A DNA stretch of 64,000 nucleotides from contig NZ_VISR01000028.1 of NCBI RefSeq assembly GCF_007827595.1, forward strand, positions 1-64,000, in the 5' to 3' direction. The stretch is from Streptomyces sp. BK340. GTDB taxonomy: Bacteria > Actinomycetota > Actinomycetes > Streptomycetales > Streptomycetaceae. Made by a program: the position numbers and the translations under genes. Below the pieces are notes generated by a model. The model was given only the letters and a program-made list of their open reading frames with translations. It did no database searches and was not told the DNA's origin. This document shows, piece by piece, positions 1 to 7,742 of this stretch (positions are counted from its first letter, which is position 1; each line of letters begins with the position of its first letter).

Positions 1-130
1 CGTGTGGTGCGTTCCTAGACAGCTCCACCACACCGGAGGTCTTCGCCATGATCAAGACCCAGTGTCAACAACGCTCGTGATCAATACACCTAGGGCGCAC
101 ACACGTGGGTCGCCGGCCGGACCCCGGCGC

Positions 131-1063
131 TCACAACACCCTGGCGCGGATCAGCGCGGACAGCACCAGCGCGCCCGGCAGCAGCGGCAACCAGTCGGTC
201 AGCACCCGGTACCCGATCACGGCCGCGGTGGCCGCCGCCGGCTCGGCACCGAAGGCGACCAGCGTCCACACCAGCGCCGCGTCCACCGCGAGCCCGCCGG
301 GCGTCGGCACGGCCCCGACGGCGGTACCGGCCGCCAGATGGGCGAGAACCACCTGCTGCCAGGGCAGCCCGAGGCCGAGCGCCGACCCCACACAGACCAG
401 CGCACTTCCCTGCAGCAGGGGCATCGCGGCCGCCCCGCCCCACAGGGCCAGCACCCGGCGGGGCCGGCCGTGCACCTCCCGCGCATCGGCGAGGGCCGAG
501 CGCACCAGCCCGGTCACCGGGCGCCGCAACGGCCGTACGGCCGTCAGCAGCACCCCCGCCACGGCGAGCACCCCGCCCGCGACGGCGGCGAGCGGCACCA
601 GCAGCCGCCCGTCCGGGAGCAGGTCCCCGAGCCGCCGCCAGGCGGGCGATGCGGCCAGGAACACCAGCAGTACCAGGGTCTTCGCGCTGGACTTGGCCAG
701 CGAGTACAGGCCGATCGAGGCGGTCGCCCGAGGCAGCGCCACGCCTCGGGTGCGCAGGAACCGCAGCGTGACGGCGTGTGCGCCGAGGCTGCCGGGCAGC
801 GCGTGGTTCGCGGCTCCGGCGGCGAACTGGGAAGCCAGCAGCAGCCCCGGCGGCACCCGGTCCGGCAGCGCGCCCTGGCGGGCACAGGAGGCCGCCACCC
901 AGTTCAGGCACGTGAACCCGACCCCGGCCAGCAGCCACCAGGGGTCGGCTGCGAGCAGCCGCGTCACACCGTGGTACGCCACGGGCCGGTTGGCCAGTGC
1001 CCAGCCCACGGCCAGCAGCAGGGGAGCAAGACAGAGCCCGAGCCGGAACGGCCGGGCCGCCAT
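131..1063 (-). CDS. Flippase-like integral membrane protein (lysylphosphatidylglycerol synthase TM-domain / YbhN family)
   Basis: About 310 residues, nearly all hydrophobic, with six to eight predicted membrane segments. It has the small-residue-rich helices of the UPF0104/YbhN family, which is related to the membrane half of MprF and is thought to move lipids or polyprenol-linked precursors. I place the start at the ATG at 1063 because the frame upstream (to 1234 or 1486) translates to a low-complexity Ser-Pro-Leu run with poor third-position GC, which looks non-coding. An ATG at 1234 is the alternative and would add 57 residues. No soluble synthase domain is present, so it is not a full MprF. 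Substrate unknown. Confidence 0.7.
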   Translation of the reverse strand: MAARPFRLGLCLAPLLLAVGWALANRPVAYHGVTRLLAADPWWLLAGVGFTCLNWVAASCARQGALPDRVPPGLLLASQFAAGAANHALPGSLGAHAVTLRFLRTRGVALPRATASIGLYSLAKSSAKTLVLLVFLAASPAWRRLGDLLPDGRLLVPLAAVAGGVLAVAGVLLTAVRPLRRPVTGLVRSALADAREVHGRPRRVLALWGGAAAMPLLQGSALVCVGSALGLGLPWQQVVLAHLAAGTAVGAVPTPGGLAVDAALVWTLVAFGAEPAAATAAVIGYRVLTDWLPLLPGALVLSALIRARVL

Positions 1064-1104
1064 GAGCGAGCCCCGTCGCACCGGAGCCTCGGACTCCGGA
1101 CACG

Positions 1105-1215
1105 ATGACGAGACAGGTGAGACAGGGGAGAGGGGTGAGACAGGGGAGGCAGGGGGAGCAGCAGGCGGTGGTGCGGGTGGGGAGAGCGGGGAGAGGGGGG
1201 ACAGTGAGGACACGG
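1105..1215. repeat. Low-complexity polypurine tract with GACAGGGGAG-like repeat units
   Basis: The + strand is almost pure purine here, built from imperfect repeats of a GAGACAGGGGAG-like unit. It lies just upstream of the flippase-like gene (minus strand). If translated on the minus strand it gives Ser-Pro-Leu repeats. It may be the untranslated leader or promoter region of that gene. Confidence 0.6.
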
Positions 1216-1391
1216 GGACGTCGTCCTTCCGCATCGGGCCCCGGTGGGGGACCTGGGGGAAGCGGGGCGGCGGGACCGCCGAGAGCCTTCCCCTCCCGCG
1301 TGACATCCGGATGTCCGGGGGCCGAAGGAGCGAGGGCGGGACGGTGCCGCCGGGTGTCCGCGGGAGCCGTCGTTCACCGCCGACCAGGTAG

Positions 1392-1440
1392 CCTTCCCTT
1401 GGGGTGCCCTTTGCAAGCCACACCCCGACAGCAGGGAAGG
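1392..1440 (+). promoter_or_regulatory. Nested inverted repeats in the leader of the dedA-like gene
   Basis: The outer arms CCTTCCCT (1392-1399) and AGGGAAGG (1433-1440) are perfectly complementary. Inside them GGGGTG (1401-1406) pairs with CACCCC (1421-1426). The structure ends about 20 nt before the GTG start and just ahead of the ribosome binding site GGGAGGAA, so in RNA it could influence translation. It could equally be a protein-binding dyad. Confidence 0.4.
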
Positions 1441-1460
1441 CGACACGGGAGGAACCAGCG

Positions 1461-2105
1461 GTGCACGTCCAGGAATGGCTCGACACGGTGCCCCCGGCCG
1501 CCGTCTACGCGGTGGTGGCCCTGGTGATCGGCCTGGAGAGTCTGGGCATCCCGCTGCCGGGCGAGATCGTGCTGGTCTCGGCGGCGCTCATGTCCTCCCA
1601 GCACTCCGGCATCAACCCGATCGTCCTCGGCGCGTGCGCGACCGCCGGCGCCGTCATAGGCGACTCCATCGGCTACGCGATCGGCCGCAAGGGCGGTCGC
1701 CCCATGCTGGCCTGGCTGGGGAAGAAGTTCCCGAGACACTTCAGCGAGGGCCATGTCGCCACCGCGGAGCGCTCCTTCGAGAAGTGGGGCATGTGGGCCG
1801 TCTTCTTCGGCCGCTTCGTCGCCCTCCTGCGCATCTTCGCCGGCCCCCTCGCGGGCGTTCTCCACATGCCGTACTGGAAGTTCCTGACGGCCAACGTCCT
1901 CGGCGGCATCTGCTGGGCGGGCGGTACCACGGCGGTCATCTACTACGTGGGTGTGGTGGCCGAGGACTGGCTGAAGCGCTTCTCGTACCTCGGCCTGGCG
2001 GCAGCGGTCCTGATCGGCCTGACCTCGATGCTGATCATCAAGCGCAGGGCGAAGAAGGTCCAGCCCGCGGACCGGGATCCAGAACCTGTGAACGCCGGCG
2101 AGTAG
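1461..2105 (+). CDS. DedA family (SNARE-associated/VTT domain) membrane protein
   Basis: 214 residues. The N-terminal re-entrant region contains the family GxPLPGE-like motif (IPLPGEIVLVSAA). A central segment FFGRFVALLR followed by AGPLAG corresponds to the conserved F-x-R-F-x(4)-R-x-x-x-G of DedA proteins, though the usual Pro after the GRF is Val here. C-terminal helices and a basic tail (KRRAKK) follow. DedA proteins act as lipid scramblases/flippases (undecaprenyl phosphate or phosphatidylethanolamine in other bacteria). The GTG start at 1461 is chosen because GGGAGGAA lies 6 nt upstream; the frame is open to 1404 but without a ribosome site. Confidence 0.88.
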   Translation: MHVQEWLDTVPPAAVYAVVALVIGLESLGIPLPGEIVLVSAALMSSQHSGINPIVLGACATAGAVIGDSIGYAIGRKGGRPMLAWLGKKFPRHFSEGHVATAERSFEKWGMWAVFFGRFVALLRIFAGPLAGVLHMPYWKFLTANVLGGICWAGGTTAVIYYVGVVAEDWLKRFSYLGLAAAVLIGLTSMLIIKRRAKKVQPADRDPEPVNAGE

Positions 2106-2128
2106 GACACCCGCACCCGCGAACGGCC

Positions 2129-2656
2129 CTACTGGTGCACATCCTGATGCGCCTTGGCCAACTCCGCGTACATCGTGCCGTTGAGGGTGACCCCCTGCCG
2201 CTCCTCCTCGGACAACTCCCGCCTGACCTTCGCCGGCACCCCCGCCACCAGCGACCCGGGCGGCACAACCATTCCCTGGGGCACCAGCGCCTGGGCGGCC
2301 ACGAGCGACCCCGCCCCGATCACGGCCCCGTTCAGGACGGTCGCCCCCATCCCGATGAGACAGTCGTCCTCCACGGTCGCGCCGTGCACGACCGCGTTGT
2401 GCCCGATGGACACGCGCTCCCCGACGCTCACCGGAAACCCGGGATCGGCATGCAGCGTGACGTTGTCCTGCACATTCGCCTGAGCACCCACGGTGATCCG
2501 CTCGACGTCACCCCGCAGCACAGCCCCGTACCAGACGCTCGCCCCGGTGCGCAGCGTGACATCGCCGATCACGGATGCCGTCGGCGCCACGAACACCTCC
2601 GCGTCGAGCCGGGGCTCCTTCCCCCCGATGCCCACGATCAGCGCCTTCTGCGTCAT
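2129..2656 (-). CDS. Gamma-carbonic anhydrase family protein (left-handed beta-helix)
   Basis: 175 residues made of hexapeptide repeats typical of the gamma class. The three zinc-binding histidines are recognisable: one in VTLHADPG and two in IGHNAVVHG. Members form trimers with metal sites at subunit interfaces; many hydrate CO2, others (YrdA/PaaY type) have uncertain activity. The ATG at 2656 follows GAGGAG with good spacing; a GTG directly before it is a less likely start. It is convergent with dedA. Confidence 0.88.
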   Translation of the reverse strand: MTQKALIVGIGGKEPRLDAEVFVAPTASVIGDVTLRTGASVWYGAVLRGDVERITVGAQANVQDNVTLHADPGFPVSVGERVSIGHNAVVHGATVEDDCLIGMGATVLNGAVIGAGSLVAAQALVPQGMVVPPGSLVAGVPAKVRRELSEEERQGVTLNGTMYAELAKAHQDVHQ

Positions 2657-2766
2657 CACGGTCTCCTCGCCATGTCAGTGGTACTCCGCACCGTACGTCA
2701 GGGGTGGGGCAAAGATCACAGCAGCCCGCCCTCATACCGAAGGCTCCCGCCGAGTAACTTGAGCCC

Positions 2767-3531
2767 GTGCCGAAGAGCAAGAACACGTTCTCATCCTGGC
2801 GACGCCGACTGGTGCAGCGTGCCGTCCACGCGGGCTGGGCATGGGTCCAGCGCACGGGATCGGTGACGGCCGAGAACCCCGGCCGCCTCCGCTTCGGCTC
2901 GATCGGCGAAGCCACCCGGCTCGCCTTCCCGCTCGGCACCGTCTTCGGCGAGCCCTGGATCCATCTCGGATCCCACTGCATCGTCGGCGAGCAGGTCACC
3001 CTCACCGCAGGTCTGATGCCGGACCTGGACCTCGGCCCGGACCCCATCCTGCGCATCGGCGACGGAGTCGTCCTCGGCCGGGGCAGCCATGTCATCGCCG
3101 ACACCACGGTCACGATCGGCCGCGACTGCTACTTCGGGCCGTACGTCTACGTCACCTCCACCAACCACTCCTACGACGACCCGCACGAGCCCATCGGCAG
3201 ACAGTGGCCGCGGATGGAGCCGGTGGAGATCGGCCCGGGCTGCTGGATCGGCACCGGCGCCGTGATCCTGCCGGGGGCGCGGATCGGCCGGAACGTGGTC
3301 GTGGCGGCGGGCGCCGTGGTGCGCGGGACCGTGCCCGACCACGCCGTGGTGGCGGGAGCGCCCGCCCGGGTCGTACGGCGCTGGACACCCGAGGACGGCT
3401 GGCAGCCGCCGCTGAGGACCCCCGCGCCGGTGCCGCTCCCGGAGGGGGTCACACCGGAGCAGCTGCGGGCGCTGGCCGACCTCGACGAGGAGGGTGTGGA
3501 ACGGCTGGCCCGCCTGGAGGCCGACGGCTGA
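2767..3531 (+). CDS. Hexapeptide-repeat acyltransferase (LbH/maltose-transacetylase-like)
   Basis: 254 residues, GTG start. Hexapeptide repeats run from about residue 70 to 205. The segment TSTNHSYDDPHEPIG carries the active-site-like His of the xenobiotic/maltose acetyltransferase class, and the repeat domain closes with the typical VAGAPARVVR. A charged tail rich in Glu/Leu follows. It probably transfers an acetyl or acyl group to a sugar or lipid-linked acceptor; the acceptor cannot be read from sequence. It ends one base before the convergent EamA transporter. Confidence 0.78.
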   Translation: MPKSKNTFSSWRRRLVQRAVHAGWAWVQRTGSVTAENPGRLRFGSIGEATRLAFPLGTVFGEPWIHLGSHCIVGEQVTLTAGLMPDLDLGPDPILRIGDGVVLGRGSHVIADTTVTIGRDCYFGPYVYVTSTNHSYDDPHEPIGRQWPRMEPVEIGPGCWIGTGAVILPGARIGRNVVVAAGAVVRGTVPDHAVVAGAPARVVRRWTPEDGWQPPLRTPAPVPLPEGVTPEQLRALADLDEEGVERLARLEADG

Positions 3532-3532
3532 G

Positions 3533-4390
3533 TCAGCCGGTCGCCAGCAGCAGCGTCCCGAGCAGGGCGAGGCCCGCGCCCGCGGCCTGGATCGCGCGCA
3601 GCCGCTCGCTGAGGAAGCCGCGTGCGGCCAGCGCGGTGACCACGGGGTAGAGGGACGCCAGTACCGCCGCCACCGTGACCGGGCCGTGCTGGGCGGCGAC
3701 CGCGTAGGTGCCGTTGGCCGCCACGTCGGCGAGGCCGACGAAGGCCAGCGCCGGCAGCGAGGACCGGGGCAGACCGCCCTCCGGCAGGGCGGGGTTGCCC
3801 CGCCGGACCGCCGCGTACAGGGCCGCGCCGCCCGCGGCGACGCTCGTCACGCGCTGCACGAAGAGAGAGAGGAAGAGGCCGGTGGTGTTGGTCGAGGCTT
3901 CCGTGATCAAGGCGAACACCGTGCCGAAGCCCAGTGCGGCGACCAGCGTGAGCAGGATCGTCAGCCGCTGCACGGGCGCTCCGCGCAGCTGGGGGCCGCC
4001 CGCGAGGACGACACCGGTGACGGCGACCGCGATGCCCGCGACCTGCAGGGCCCCGGGGCGTTCGCCGAGGACCAGGCCCACACCGACCGGGACGGCCACA
4101 CTGAGCGTGGCCAGCGGGGAGACCACGCCCATCGGGCCCAGGGCGAGCGCCTTGTAGAAGGCGAACACGGCCAGCGGCCCGGCCAGGCCGGCCGCGACCC
4201 CGAACCACAGCCGTGGCCCGGCCTCGGCCCAGCCGCCGGTCGCGACCACGATCGTGCCCAGCACCGCCGCCGCGATCGCCTGGGAGGCGACCACCACCGT
4301 CAGTGCGGGCGTGCGTCGTGTCAGCAGCCCGCCACCGAAGTCGGCCAGGCCCCACAGGAGGCTGGTGGTCAGGGCGAAGAACGCTGTCAC
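3533..4390 (-). CDS. EamA/DMT family transporter
   Basis: About 285 residues with ten hydrophobic segments arranged as two EamA repeats, as in drug/metabolite exporters. I use the GTG at 4390 (VTAFFALTTSLLWGLADF), because GAGG lies upstream and helix 1 starts there; an in-frame ATG at 4435 would add 15 polar residues. It is divergent from an XRE-cupin regulator 100 bp away, the usual arrangement for a small exporter and its local repressor. Substrate unknown. Confidence 0.85.
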   Translation of the reverse strand: MTAFFALTTSLLWGLADFGGGLLTRRTPALTVVVASQAIAAAVLGTIVVATGGWAEAGPRLWFGVAAGLAGPLAVFAFYKALALGPMGVVSPLATLSVAVPVGVGLVLGERPGALQVAGIAVAVTGVVLAGGPQLRGAPVQRLTILLTLVAALGFGTVFALITEASTNTTGLFLSLFVQRVTSVAAGGAALYAAVRRGNPALPEGGLPRSSLPALAFVGLADVAANGTYAVAAQHGPVTVAAVLASLYPVVTALAARGFLSERLRAIQAAGAGLALLGTLLLATG

Positions 4391-4490
4391 TGATGCCTCG
4401 CAGTACAGTTTGGTGAACGAGCGGGTGCATCCCACCGTAGTTCGATTCAGTGAACTGCGTCATCCAAAATATTGAACCCTTGGACGGAAC
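4391..4490. promoter_or_regulatory. Divergent promoter region between the EamA exporter and the XRE-cupin regulator
   Basis: About 100 bp that is less GC-rich than the flanks. It contains the short dyad CAGT-GA-ACTG (4448-4457) and a related sequence CAGTTTGGTGAAC on the exporter side. These are candidate operators for the adjacent regulator; neither is proven. Confidence 0.4.
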
Positions 4491-5063
4491 GTGTCGGATC
4501 TCGAACTTCTGACCCAGTCCCTGGCGCGCAACGTCAAGCACTGGCGCGCGGTGCGCGGCTTCACCCTGGACGTGCTCGCCGCCCGGGCCGGTGTCAGTCG
4601 CGGCATGCTCATCCAGATCGAGCAGGCCCGCACCAACCCGAGCATCGGCACCGTCGTCAAGATCGGCGACGCGCTCGGCGTCAGCATCACCACCCTCCTC
4701 GACTACGAGCAGGGCCCGAAGGTCCGCATCGTGCCCGCCGAACGGGCCGTACGGCTGTGGCACACCGACGCCGGCAGCTACAACCGGCTCCTCGCCGGCA
4801 CGGAGGCGCCCGGACCGCTGGAGATGTGGGACTGGCGGCTGATGCCGGGCGAGCAGAGTCCCTCCGAACCGCACCCCGGCGGCACCGTCGAACTGGTCCA
4901 TGTCACCGCGGGTGAGCTGACGCTCACCGTGGACGGCGAGGAGTACCGCGTCCCGGCCGGCGCGAGCGCGTCCTTCGAGGCCAACCTCCCGCATGTGTAC
5001 GGCAACACCGGTGACGTACCGATGGAGATGGTCATGGCGGTCTCGGTGCCGCCCGTGACCTGA
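4491..5063 (+). CDS. XRE-family transcriptional regulator with C-terminal cupin domain
   Basis: 190 residues. An N-terminal Cro/C1 helix-turn-helix (about residues 14-68; GVSRGMLIQIEQARTNPSIG is the recognition region) is followed by a cupin barrel (about 105-185; HPGGTVELVHVTAGELTL, VPAGASASFEANLPHVY). Such proteins bind a small ligand in the cupin and regulate neighbouring catabolic or export genes. The GTG start follows GGACGGAA. The divergent EamA exporter is the likely target. Confidence 0.9.
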   Translation: MSDLELLTQSLARNVKHWRAVRGFTLDVLAARAGVSRGMLIQIEQARTNPSIGTVVKIGDALGVSITTLLDYEQGPKVRIVPAERAVRLWHTDAGSYNRLLAGTEAPGPLEMWDWRLMPGEQSPSEPHPGGTVELVHVTAGELTLTVDGEEYRVPAGASASFEANLPHVYGNTGDVPMEMVMAVSVPPVT

Positions 5064-5106
5064 GACGCCGGTACGGCCGGCGGACGGGCCTTGCTAGCGT
5101 GCGGCC

Positions 5107-5664
5107 ATGCGCGCACCCATCGGGGACTTCGACACCGCCACCCCCGCCCCCGACTGCCTGGACGAACTGACCGCCCCGGTCGCCGACGCCGTACGCCACT
5201 GGCGGGGCGGCGTCCCCGCCGACCGGATCCTCTACGTCGAGACCGACCCGCGCTGGGCGGACACGGCCGTCTTCGTCGAGCACTACGGCCGCGACCTGCT
5301 CGAGCGGTCGGCGAACTGTGTGGTGGTCGCGGGCAAGCGGGGCGGCGGGACCACCCTCGCGGCATGTCTGGTGCTCTCCACCACCCGGGTCGACGTGAAC
5401 GGCGTGGTGCGCCGCCGACTCGGCGCCCGCAAGGCGTCGTTCGCCGCCATGGACACCGCGACCGGCGAGACCGGCATGGAGTACGGCGGCATCACCCCGG
5501 TCGGACTGCCCGCCGACTGGCCGGTGCTGGTGGACGCGGCCGTCGCCGACCTGCCCTACGTCCTGGTCGGCAGCGGACGGCGCCGCGGCAAGCTGCTGGT
5601 CCCGGGCAAGGCGCTCGCCGAGCTGCCCGGTGCCGTGGTGCTCGAAGGGCTCGGGGTCGCCTGA
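5107..5664 (+). CDS. YbaK/EbsC-like aminoacyl-tRNA editing domain protein
   Basis: 185 residues. The central part (KRGGGTTLAACLVLSTTRVD, then GARKASFAAMDTATGETGMEYGGITPVGLP) matches the YbaK/ProRS-INS fold, including the threonine-glycine pair and the G-G-I-x-P-x-G loop near the active site. Members hydrolyse mischarged aminoacyl-tRNAs such as Ala-tRNAPro or Cys-tRNAPro. The specific substrate is not evident. The ATG at 5107 is preceded by a TAGCGT box 9 nt upstream, which suggests a nearly leaderless message. It is convergent with the CDF transporter, 2 bp between stops. Confidence 0.75.
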   Translation: MRAPIGDFDTATPAPDCLDELTAPVADAVRHWRGGVPADRILYVETDPRWADTAVFVEHYGRDLLERSANCVVVAGKRGGGTTLAACLVLSTTRVDVNGVVRRRLGARKASFAAMDTATGETGMEYGGITPVGLPADWPVLVDAAVADLPYVLVGSGRRRGKLLVPGKALAELPGAVVLEGLGVA

Positions 5665-5666
5665 GG

Positions 5667-6785
5667 TCAGGCCGTCAGGTGATGGGCGAGCGCCAGATGC
5701 GGGTCCGTCTCGCCCGGCACCGGTGCCGGGTCGGCGTGCACCAGGGCGGCGGTGAGCCTCGGTACGGCGTGCAGCAGGGCGTGTTCGGCCTCGACGGCGA
5801 TCGCGTGCGCCTGGCGGACCGACACCTCGCCGTCCACCACGACCGCCAGCTCGGCGCGCAGCCGGTGCCCGATCCACCGCAGCCGCAGCTCGCCCACCTC
5901 GCGTACGCCCGGCACCGCGCGCACCGCCAGCTCGGCCCGGTCCACCAGGGCCGGGTCGACGGCGTCCATCACCCGCCGGAACACCTCCCGCGCCGCGTCC
6001 CGCAGCACCAGTGCGATCGCTGCCGTGATCGCCAGCCCCACGAGCGGGTCGGCCAGGTGCCAGCCCAGGGCCGACCCGCCGGCCCCGAGCAGCACGGCCA
6101 GTGAGGTGAATCCGTCCGTCCGCGCGTGCAGCCCGTCGGCCACCAGCGCGGCCGAGCCGATCTCCCGGCCCACCCGGATCCGGTACCGGGCCACCCACTC
6201 GTTGCCGGCGAACCCGACCAGTGCGGCCACTGCGACCGCCGGCAGATGTTCCACCGGGCGCGGGTCGAGCAGCCGCCCGACGGCCGCCCAGGCCGCGAAC
6301 GCGGCGGAGGCGGCGATGGTCAGCACGATCGCGAGGCCCGCGAGATCCTCGGCGCGCCCGTAGCCGTAGGTGAACCGCCGTGTCGCCGCCCGCCGCCCCA
6401 GTACGAAGGCGATGCCGAGCGGTACGGCCGTCAGCGCGTCGGCCGCGTTGTGCACCGTGTCCCCGAGCAGCGCCACCGACCCGGAGAGGGCCACCACCAC
6501 GGCCTGCGCCAGCGCGGTCGTCCCGAGGACGGCGAGCGACACCCACAGTGCGCGCAGACCCCGTGCCGAGGACTCCAGTGCCGGGTCGAGCTTGTCGGCG
6601 GTCTCGTGCGAGTGCGGGGTCAGGAGATGGGCCAGGCGGTGGCGCAGGCCGGGGGAGGGATGGGGGTGAGGCCGGGGATGGCGGTGACCATGGTCGTCGT
6701 GACGACCGTGGTCGTGGGAGTAGCCATGCCCGTGGACTCGGCCATGGGGCTGCTGCCCGTGCCCGTGCGTGTGCCGGTCGCTCAC
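5667..6785 (-). CDS. Cation diffusion facilitator (zinc-type) transporter
   Basis: About 372 residues. The N-terminus is extremely histidine-rich (repeated HGHG, HDHG, HPHP), a likely metal-sensing or buffering tail. Six membrane segments follow. The two HxxxD-type metal sites typical of zinc-selective CDFs are present: HNAAD in helix 2 and HARTD in helix 5. A C-terminal cytoplasmic domain of the ferredoxin-like CDF fold ends the protein. The GTG at 6785 is chosen because GGAAGGGGA lies upstream; the open frame extends to 6884 without a good ribosome site. It is divergent from an ArsR-family regulator, suggesting zinc-responsive export of Zn(II). Confidence 0.9.
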   Translation of the reverse strand: MSDRHTHGHGQQPHGRVHGHGYSHDHGRHDDHGHRHPRPHPHPSPGLRHRLAHLLTPHSHETADKLDPALESSARGLRALWVSLAVLGTTALAQAVVVALSGSVALLGDTVHNAADALTAVPLGIAFVLGRRAATRRFTYGYGRAEDLAGLAIVLTIAASAAFAAWAAVGRLLDPRPVEHLPAVAVAALVGFAGNEWVARYRIRVGREIGSAALVADGLHARTDGFTSLAVLLGAGGSALGWHLADPLVGLAITAAIALVLRDAAREVFRRVMDAVDPALVDRAELAVRAVPGVREVGELRLRWIGHRLRAELAVVVDGEVSVRQAHAIAVEAEHALLHAVPRLTAALVHADPAPVPGETDPHLALAHHLTA

Positions 6786-6857
6786 GTGGATCCCCTTCCG
6801 GTGGGTGGGAGCGGGGACGCGTGGGTGGGAATGGACGCGCGTCGCCCACGGAGCCAT

Positions 6858-6880
6858 TATGTGCGTATGAGCGCACGCAT
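6858..6880. promoter_or_regulatory. Candidate ArsR-family operator (GTGCG-N6-CGCAC dyad)
   Basis: GTGCG (6861-6865) and CGCAC (6872-6876) form an inverted repeat with a 6-bp spacer, with partial symmetry further out. The site overlaps the ATG of the arsR-type gene (6867) and lies 75 bp upstream of the CDF start, so one site could control both directions. Confidence 0.5.
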
Positions 6881-7268
6881 GCACCTGTCACCTGCGCACC
6901 ATGCGCAGCCGCGCACCCCGGGCGACGAGCAGTTCGCGGTGGCCGCCGAACTCCTCGCCCTGCTCGGCGACCGCACCCGCCTCAGCCTGCTGCACGCCCT
7001 CACGGCCGGCGAGGCCGACGTCACCACCCTCACCGAGGCATGCGGCGCCGCCCGCCCGGCCGTCAGCCAGCACCTGGCCCGGCTGCGCCTCGCCGGCCTG
7101 GTGAGCACTCGTAAGGAGGGGCGCCGTGTGGTCTACGCGCTGCGCGACGGCCATCTGCGCCGCCTGGTCGACGAGGCGCTGAAGGTGGCCGACCACCGGC
7201 TCGCCGACCGGGCCGCCGCGACAGAGCCGAGCGGCTCACCGCAGCAGGGCGCTGAGCCGCTCCAGTAG
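6867..7268 (+). CDS. ArsR/SmtB-family metal-responsive transcriptional regulator
   Basis: 133 residues. A winged helix spans about residues 22-100: LLGDRTRLSLLHALTAGEADV, then CGAARPAVSQHLARLRLAGLV as the recognition helix, and RKEGRRVVYAL as the wing. A His-rich end (ADHRLADR) follows and may hold an alpha-5 zinc site as in SmtB/CzrA. It is divergent from a zinc CDF transporter, so it most likely represses export when zinc is low. The last 33 nt overlap the tail of a MarR remnant on the other strand. Confidence 0.9.
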   Translation: MSARMHLSPAHHAQPRTPGDEQFAVAAELLALLGDRTRLSLLHALTAGEADVTTLTEACGAARPAVSQHLARLRLAGLVSTRKEGRRVVYALRDGHLRRLVDEALKVADHRLADRAAATEPSGSPQQGAEPLQ

Positions 7269-7433
7269 GGCCGGCACCTCGTCCGGATCGCCGGTCGCCG
7301 CCGCCAGGGCCGGGCCCAGGGGTGCCTCCCGTACGGCTTTCATGCGCCGCGAGGGCTTGGGGGCGGCGCGCAGCAGCGTACGGCGCCCGTCATGCGGGTC
7401 GGGCTCGGCGAGTACCGCCTCCGCGCTGCGCAA
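7236..7433 (-). pseudogene. 3' remnant of a MarR-family regulator gene
   Basis: About 65 codons from the end of a MarR protein. The wing is clear (AEPDPHDGRRTLLRA) and is followed by the C-terminal dimerisation helix ending in LLERLSALLR. The helix-turn-helix and N-terminus are absent: further upstream the same frame turns into antisense of an MFS remnant. The break is at about 7430-7437, where a divergent transporter remnant begins. Confidence 0.65.
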
Positions 7434-7436
7434 CCG

Positions 7437-7691
7437 CCTCCCGCTGATGTGCACGGGCCTCGGCACCGGCTGCATGATCGCGCGGCTTTCCACCGAGGCC
7501 ATGCGGCACGTTCCCGCCCGCCTCGCCGGTGCGGCCTCCGGTGTAACACGGTGCGGCAACTGGGTTCGTTGCTCGGCAGTGCGGCGGCCACCGCCCTGAT
7601 GGCGGTGGGCACCACTCCGCCGGCAGGCCTCCACCTGGCCATGGCCCTCGCGGTCGTCCTGCTCGCCCTCGCGGGGCGGCCCTGTACCTGA
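7437..7691 (+). pseudogene. 3' remnant of a DHA2 (EmrB/QacA-type) MFS drug transporter, frameshifted
   Basis: The first part reads LPLMCTGLGTGCMIARL and then VPARLAGAASGV in one frame; the next part reads VRQLGSLLGSAAATALMA in another. Together they rebuild the conserved GAASGVNTxRQLG motif near the end of helix 13 of DHA2 exporters, with a one-base loss near 7543. Everything before this motif is missing. The remnant abuts a MarR tail head to head, so this is what is left of a divergent regulator/efflux pair. Confidence 0.65.
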
Positions 7692-7742
7692 CCCGGCCGG
7701 GCCCGGGCCCGGCGGCCACCGCCTGATGCGGCCGCCGGGCGC

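Noticed and set aside
48..80. Ten-codon frame after GGAGG at the left edge, possible leader peptide
   Set aside because: A good ribosome site is present but there is no downstream gene in the same direction and no attenuator, and it lies at the window edge.
2..1108. Long + strand open frame over the flippase-like gene
   Set aside because: The translation is Arg/Gly/Gln-rich with no domain and lies opposite a clear membrane protein; it is a high-GC shadow frame.
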